Assembly (NCBI GenBank): GCA_910584715.1
Contig: CAJUAN010000011.1
Span: 19,584 to 83,583 of the forward strand
From: an uncultured Oscillospiraceae bacterium
GTDB taxonomy: Bacteria > Bacillota > Clostridia > Oscillospirales > Ruminococcaceae
Length of the DNA stretch: 64,000 bases
Direction of reading: 5' to 3'
Made by a program: the position numbers and the translations under genes. Shown one piece after another: positions 59,529 through 64,000 of the stretch. The notes under the pieces were generated by a model. It saw nothing but the letters and a program-made list of their open reading frames with translations, ran no database searches and was not told the DNA's origin. Numbering within the stretch: position 1 is the stretch's first letter; each line of letters starts with the position of its first letter.

Positions 59529-60151
59529 TATCCACTCACTCCCAGTCTTGTGAAAAGAGTTTCAAGAGACTCCATCTCGGGAACAAGTATCATGTTGCTT
59601 TTTATTTCACCGTTGTCTATTTTGAATCTGTCGTCAATAAAAAGCGCTTTATTTCCGACCTGTGCGAATTCAATGACCGGAACGCTAAGAATCGCTCCGA
59701 CCATATCCACGGTCATTACTGGGACAGAAATGTCTATCGTCATTCCCGTAAGAGCCGCTATCGCGTTTATGTACGAGCCTCCCATAATATTTCCGACCTC
59801 GGAAATAAAGGATTTTTCCATATCGTTCATTTCGAGCAGATTTTCTATTTCCGAACCGAAAAGAGCCTTTGTCATTCTGCTTGCAAATGACTGCTGAAGA
59901 ACATACAGCATCATTCCCGTTATATCGCCGCTGATGCTTATGAGCATACCTATCGCAATATTTTCGGGACCGCCGAGAAAATTCACCGCGTCGCTGAAAT
60001 CAAGTACCTTAACGGACGGAACTGCTATGTCCGTATTGCACTGCAAAAGCTCCGAAAGCGCACTCGCGGCATTTCCCGACCCGATGCTTCCCAGCTCCTT
60101 CAGGACGTCCAGATGCATATCCTGAAGCTGTTCAATGTTTTTTATCGCCAT
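59528..60151 (-). CDS. cheC: CheY-P phosphatase CheC
   Basis: 207 residues with two phosphatase centres: LDVLKELGSIGSGNAASAL and MEKSFISEVGNIMGGSYINAIA (E-x2-N spacing). It dephosphorylates CheY-P and is bound by CheD. Confidence 0.94.
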   Translation of the reverse strand: MAIKNIEQLQDMHLDVLKELGSIGSGNAASALSELLQCNTDIAVPSVKVLDFSDAVNFLGGPENIAIGMLISISGDITGMMLYVLQQSFASRMTKALFGSEIENLLEMNDMEKSFISEVGNIMGGSYINAIAALTGMTIDISVPVMTVDMVGAILSVPVIEFAQVGNKALFIDDRFKIDNGEIKSNMILVPEMESLETLFTRLGVSG

Positions 60152-60174
60152 ACCGGTTTACCCTTCCCTCCGAA

Positions 60175-60918
60175 TCAGTTCCTTAGATTGTTTATAATGT
60201 TTTCAAGCTCGTCATGGGTTTTTACCATGTTAATGTTGAGCTGATAGGCTCTCTGGTACTCAATTACCTTGGACATCTCGTTAGCCACATTCGTGCCGGA
60301 AGCCTCAAGCCACCTCTGTTTTTTGCCCGCACCCTCGTCCGCCTGCGCGGGACCGCTTGAAGCGGTCTCGATATAGTAGTTGTCCCCAACCATATCCATA
60401 CCGTAGGGATTTTCAAACCTGTAAACGCCGATCATCTGCGTAAGAGCCGCGTCGTCTATTTCCATAGGCGCATTCTCCTTAAAAGGCACCTCTATGCGGT
60501 TTCCCTCATAGTCGAGCACCCAGCCTCCCCATGAGTTACACAGGAGCCACGGAGCGTCCTCGGCTTCACTTTCCTTTGTGATTATGAACGAACCGTCCTT
60601 GGTGTAAGCAACATTGTTTTCCGGAGTCAGTATTGCGAAGAAGCCCTCGTCCAGAGCCGCGAAATCAAGAGGTCTGCCGGTCTCCCTGAGCTGGGACTGT
60701 TCGAACATCATATCGGTCTTCTGGACTCTTACGCCGTGACCGAACTGTGTCTCGGTATTGTTGTTGTTCCTCTCCGTGTAGATAAGATCCGCAAAAGACG
60801 GCCTCGACGCCTTAAAGCCGAAGGTGTTCACATTTGCCAAGTTGTTTGCCGTAACGTCCATGGCGTACTGATAGCTTATTACGCCCGAAGCGGCGGTGTA
60901 GTATCCTATATTGCTCAT
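60175..60918 (-). CDS. flagellar hook/basal-body rod protein (FlhP/FlgG-like)
   Basis: 247 residues. N-terminal rod motif YTAASGVISYQYAMDVTANNLANVNTFGFKASRPSF and C-terminal SNVANEMSKVIEYQRAYQLNINMVKTHDELENIINNLRN, both needed for axial assembly. Distal rod or hook-associated. Confidence 0.88.
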   Translation of the reverse strand: MSNIGYYTAASGVISYQYAMDVTANNLANVNTFGFKASRPSFADLIYTERNNNNTETQFGHGVRVQKTDMMFEQSQLRETGRPLDFAALDEGFFAILTPENNVAYTKDGSFIITKESEAEDAPWLLCNSWGGWVLDYEGNRIEVPFKENAPMEIDDAALTQMIGVYRFENPYGMDMVGDNYYIETASSGPAQADEGAGKKQRWLEASGTNVANEMSKVIEYQRAYQLNINMVKTHDELENIINNLRN

Positions 60919-60963
60919 AGCTTCAGTTCCTTTCCGAATGCAGCCAACGCTTTACCGCGCCGC

Positions 60964-61719
60964 TCAGTTAATGCTTGCAAGCTCGTTCGCCGCAAGCTGG
61001 TTCATGCTGTTTGCGATCTTGAGCGCCGAGCTGCACGCTGTAAACACATGCTGAGCGTCCATAGCCGCGATAGTCTCCTCCGCAAGGTTAACATTGGAAC
61101 GCTCGAACCAGCCCTGCTTTACCTGATAATATATATCGTCGGGAAGATTTCCTATGGGAGCGTCCTCATAAGGTCTCATAAGGTTGTCGTCCACCTTTTC
61201 CACGTCCGACTCCGGAGCGACGAAGCTGAGTCCCAGCCGGAAAACTCTGCCGTCCCCGGCGGTTATCTCGCCGAAGCGGTCAACCTGGAAATCGGCTGTG
61301 CCGAGCTGAATGCGCTCTCCGTTTTCGTCCAGAACATAACCCGTAGTGCCGAGCGTAAGATAGCCCTCGCCGTTTATGGTGAACTGACCGTTCCTGCTGA
61401 GAAGAGTTTCGCCTGTTCTGCGTTCCTCGATATTGAAGTACACATTGCCCACAAGAGCCATATCAAGACGCGACCCCGTGTTCTCAAAGGAACCCTGCTC
61501 CGTATTGGTGTAGGTATAGTCGATAGTGCGGTAACGTATAGTACCGGTCTGGCTGTGCCTGCCGTTAATAAGCAGCAGCTCCTCCGCAAAGGTAGTGGGG
61601 ATAGCCTCGTCCGCCTTATAGCCCGCCGTTTTGGCGTTGGCAAGGTTATTGGTGATGACGTTTAGTATCCTCTGTTCGTTGATGATGCCGTTTGCCGCGG
61701 TATAGTAGCCTCTGAGCAT
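60964..61719 (-). CDS. flagellar basal-body rod protein (FlhO/FlgF-like)
   Basis: 251 residues. YYTAANGIINEQRILNVITNNLANAKTAGYKADE at the start and NLAEETIAAMDAQHVFTACSSALKIANSMNQLA at the end. Paralogue of the next gene; together they match the flhO-flhP pair of Bacillus. Starts 15 bases after the sigma gene end. Confidence 0.88.
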   Translation of the reverse strand: MLRGYYTAANGIINEQRILNVITNNLANAKTAGYKADEAIPTTFAEELLLINGRHSQTGTIRYRTIDYTYTNTEQGSFENTGSRLDMALVGNVYFNIEERRTGETLLSRNGQFTINGEGYLTLGTTGYVLDENGERIQLGTADFQVDRFGEITAGDGRVFRLGLSFVAPESDVEKVDDNLMRPYEDAPIGNLPDDIYYQVKQGWFERSNVNLAEETIAAMDAQHVFTACSSALKIANSMNQLAANELASIN

Positions 61720-61734
61720 ATTAAAGCCTCCTCC

Positions 61735-62505
61735 TTAGTTCATATAATCTCCGAGATATTTTTTCATTTTCTGCACTGCCTGCGAGTGTATCTGGCAGAC
61801 CCTGCTTTCCGAAACGTCCAGAACCTTTCCTATATCGGAAAACCTGAGCTTTTCATAGTAATAAAGGGTGACCACAAGTCTTTCCCTGTCTTTCAGGGAC
61901 TTGATAGCCTCGGCAAGATACTTTAGTTTTTCCTGCCTGTGGACTCCCGCCTCCGCCGACCACATTCCGTCGTCGTCCGCCTTTTCGGCGATATCGAAGC
62001 CGCTGTCCATGACCATTTCCTCAAAGGAAAGAGTCTGCGCTGCGGCGGCCTGAGCGGTGCAGCTTTCAAGCTTTTCCACGGGAAGCTTCATTCTTTCCGC
62101 CATTTCCTCCGCGGTAGGCTCTCTGTCCAGCTCCTCGTAAAGAGCGGAATAAGCCGCGTCGTAATCTCTTGCAAAACGCCTTATCCCGCGTGGGATAAAG
62201 TCCTGCCGCCTGATAAAATCTATGATAGCGCCCCTCACCTTTATGGAAGCGTAGGTCTCAAACTTCACGCCCTTTCTGGGATCAAAGCTGTCGATCGCAC
62301 TCATCAGGGCAATAGTCGCCTCGTTGATAACGTCGTCGGTCTCCGCGAACTTTATGTACATATTCCTGGTTGACAGCGCGGCGTACTTGACGATATTCAT
62401 ATAAGCCATGATAACGCGGTTCCTGAGACCCTTGTCGCCTGTCTCCTTGTACCTGAGCAGCAAAAGCGCTCTTTCTTCCTTTACGTTATCCGCTTTACCG
62501 GTCAC
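61735..62505 (-). CDS. fliA: sigma-28 family RNA polymerase sigma factor
   Basis: 256 residues from GTG 62505, 8 bases after GGAGG; a GTG at 62514 overlaps that site. Region 2 (ETDDVINEATIALMSAIDSFDPRKGVKFETYASIKVRGAIIDFIRRQD), region 3 and region 4 (KSLKDRERLVVTLYYYEKLRFSDIGKVLDVSESRVCQIHSQAV) are clear. It directs late flagellar and chemotaxis genes. Confidence 0.94.
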   Translation of the reverse strand: MTGKADNVKEERALLLLRYKETGDKGLRNRVIMAYMNIVKYAALSTRNMYIKFAETDDVINEATIALMSAIDSFDPRKGVKFETYASIKVRGAIIDFIRRQDFIPRGIRRFARDYDAAYSALYEELDREPTAEEMAERMKLPVEKLESCTAQAAAAQTLSFEEMVMDSGFDIAEKADDDGMWSAEAGVHRQEKLKYLAEAIKSLKDRERLVVTLYYYEKLRFSDIGKVLDVSESRVCQIHSQAVQKMKKYLGDYMN

Positions 62506-62599
62506 AGAACTCACCTCCGCCCCATTAGATGCAAGAATTCAAGAAGCAAGAAATCCGCGAAACGCTTTCTCAGCTCCTGCGCAGTACCTGCCCGCGGGA

Positions 62600-64000
62600 T
62601 CAGACTCCCGCCGTGTCAGCGTCGAGAGCGATATTTCCCACAGCCTGTATCTGTACGGAATTGTCTATCTCGCTGAACGAAAGCACCGTAACATTTGGTA
62701 TAAACTGGTCTATTAGCTTTTTAAAGTAAATACGCACAATAGGCGACGTAAGAACGATAGGCATGGGAACAACGTCCTTTACCCTTTCGATCTGGTCGTT
62801 GAGAGCCGTAACAAGATTCTGTATCGTCTGGGGATCCATCGCCAGATATGAGCCCTGCTCGGATTTCTTTACGGAAGCCACTATCTTGTTTTCCGTTTCC
62901 GTATCGAGGGTAAGCACTCGTATCTGACCTCCGTCCGAGAAGCGGCGGGTAATTGTGCGCTTCAGAGCCTGACGGACGTATTCCGTGGTAATATCCACGT
63001 CCTTCATGTTGTACTGGTTGTCCGCGATAGTTTCCAGAATAGTCTGAAGATCCCTGATAGGTACGCCCTCTTTTAGCAGCAGGCAGAGCACCTTTTGCAG
63101 ATACGCAGGGGAAACAATGTTTGGCACAATATCGTCCACCACCGCGGCGTTGGTCTGTCTGAGCTTGTCGAGCATGGTTTTCACGTCCTGCCTTGACAGC
63201 AGCTCGTGAGCGTAATTCTTTATTATCTCCGACAAGTGGGTAATGATTACCGAAGTCGGGTCGATAAGCGTATAGCCTGCGATCTCCGCCCTGAGCTTAT
63301 CCTGCTCGGGTATCCATTTCGCGGGAATGTTAAAGGCGGGTTCAACGGTGTCTATTCCGTCGATCTCCCTTGTAACGCTTCCGCTGTCAAGAGCAAGGTA
63401 GTGATCCATAAGTATCTCCGCATGAGCCACGATCTCGCCTTTTACCTTTATAACATACTGGTTTGGGTTGATATGCTGGTTATCCGTCATTCTTACCGAC
63501 GGGAAGACCATACCCATGTCCATGGCAAACTGCTTACGGAAAATAACCACGCGCTCTATCAGCGTGCCGCCGGAGCTTTCGTCCGCAAGGGGGATAAGAC
63601 TGTAGCCGAACTCCATTTCAATGGGTTCAACGTTGAGCAGCTTATAAACGTTGTCAATATCCTTGTAGTACTCCATTTCTGAAAGAGCCTCTCTGTTTTC
63701 GGACATTTCCTGAGCGGTCGTGTCCGCCTCCGCCGCAAGCTCCCTCTGGGTACGCATAAGCATGACCCCGAGAACCACAAGCATAGCGCCGAGAACCAGA
63801 AGCTGAAGCTTCGGAAAACCCGGTATAAGCATCATCACAAACATTACCATGCCTGCGATAATGAGTACCAGCGGCTGCGCGGTAAACTGGTTCTTGATGT
63901 CGATATTGAGGCTGTCCTCCGAAGCGGAACGGGTAACTATCATACCCATTGCGGTGGAAATAAGAAGCGCGGGTATCTGTGAGCAGAGACCGTCGCCTAC
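62600..64000 (-). CDS. flhA: flagellar export protein FlhA, C-terminal two-thirds (start lies beyond the window)
   Basis: 467 codons are visible; the frame is open to base 64000. VGDGLCSQIPALLISTAMGMIVTRSASED is the FHIPEP end, then two membrane segments (LVLIIAGMVMFVMM, LQLLVLGAMLVVLGVM), the cytoplasmic FlhA-C domain (LRAEIAGYTLIDPTSVIITHLSEI, LRQTNAAVVDDIVPNIVSPAYLQKVLCLLL, VLTSPIVRIYFKKLIDQFIPNVTVLSFSEI). It forms the export gate. Confidence 0.96.
   Translation of the reverse strand, partial: VGDGLCSQIPALLISTAMGMIVTRSASEDSLNIDIKNQFTAQPLVLIIAGMVMFVMMLIPGFPKLQLLVLGAMLVVLGVMLMRTQRELAAEADTTAQEMSENREALSEMEYYKDIDNVYKLLNVEPIEMEFGYSLIPLADESSGGTLIERVVIFRKQFAMDMGMVFPSVRMTDNQHINPNQYVIKVKGEIVAHAEILMDHYLALDSGSVTREIDGIDTVEPAFNIPAKWIPEQDKLRAEIAGYTLIDPTSVIITHLSEIIKNYAHELLSRQDVKTMLDKLRQTNAAVVDDIVPNIVSPAYLQKVLCLLLKEGVPIRDLQTILETIADNQYNMKDVDITTEYVRQALKRTITRRFSDGGQIRVLTLDTETENKIVASVKKSEQGSYLAMDPQTIQNLVTALNDQIERVKDVVPMPIVLTSPIVRIYFKKLIDQFIPNVTVLSFSEIDNSVQIQAVGNIALDADTAGV

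Overview
The window looks like chromosome from a low-to-mid-GC anaerobic Firmicute of class Clostridia, most likely a flagellated member of the Ruminococcaceae/Oscillospiraceae. The evidence is the IspH fused to four S1 domains (a clostridial architecture), a TepA-YlzJ-FtsK/SpoIIIE neighbourhood as in Bacillus, a CheC/CheD chemotaxis branch, a Firmicutes-type LexA box, strong GGAGG ribosome sites and sharp TTGACA-17-TATAAT promoters. No rRNA, tRNA, CRISPR array, transposase or prophage was seen.

Layout. 1-1.4 kb: end of an ABC-2 exporter permease and a small membrane protein. 1.5-4.6 kb: an AgrC/AgrA-like two-component system divergent from a tandem array of three 14-16 codon amphipathic peptide genes and a GyrI/DUF5085-like protein; this is the most interesting locus. 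4.7-6.4 kb: a PAS-GGDEF diguanylate cyclase. 6.5-11 kb (minus): cmk, plsC, ispH-S1, trxB and a glutaredoxin. 11.2-11.8 kb: a Phd/ParE-type toxin-antitoxin pair. 11.8-23.1 kb (minus): a run of tightly packed genes starting at tepA, then ylzJ, uppP, ftsK, a radical SAM YgiQ, a ComEC-like hydrolase, an RpiR regulator and an HI0933 flavoprotein. 23.3-26.3 kb: a LexA-boxed small membrane protein, uvrC and a GNAT acetyltransferase.

26.4-32.6 kb: two large surface proteins, a lipoprotein and a fibronectin type III repeat protein. 32.8-36 kb: sfsA with a 57-aa partner, a ComFB-like Lys/Ala-rich protein, ParA and a PilZ protein. 36-41 kb: a YiiX-like cysteine hydrolase, a membrane protein, an Ala/Gly:cation symporter and two bacterial PH-domain membrane proteins. 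41.2-50 kb: a CNNM/CorC-like protein followed by five tandem, diverged transglutaminase-fold lipoproteins. 50-55.3 kb (minus): a membrane protein, a BspA-type leucine-rich-repeat protein, a TgpA-like membrane transglutaminase and a short-chain dehydrogenase. 55.4-58.9 kb: a histidine phosphatase, then a SLOG/DUF1273 gene divergent from an XRE repressor, with decayed copies of this pair downstream, an RHH protein and a MazF toxin without a visible antitoxin. 59-64 kb (minus): flagellar and chemotaxis genes (flhA, sigma-28, two rod/hook proteins, cheC, cheD).

How parts may work together. Cyclic-di-GMP made by the GGDEF protein could be read by the PilZ protein, and both would bear on the flagellum encoded at the right end. 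The AgrC/AgrA-like system probably controls the adjacent peptide array. The transglutaminase lipoproteins, TgpA-like protein, LRR protein and Fn3 protein together form a rich cell-surface repertoire. Starts were moved downstream of the longest frame wherever a ribosome site or signal peptide indicated it. All family assignments are by eye and from memory; no search was run.
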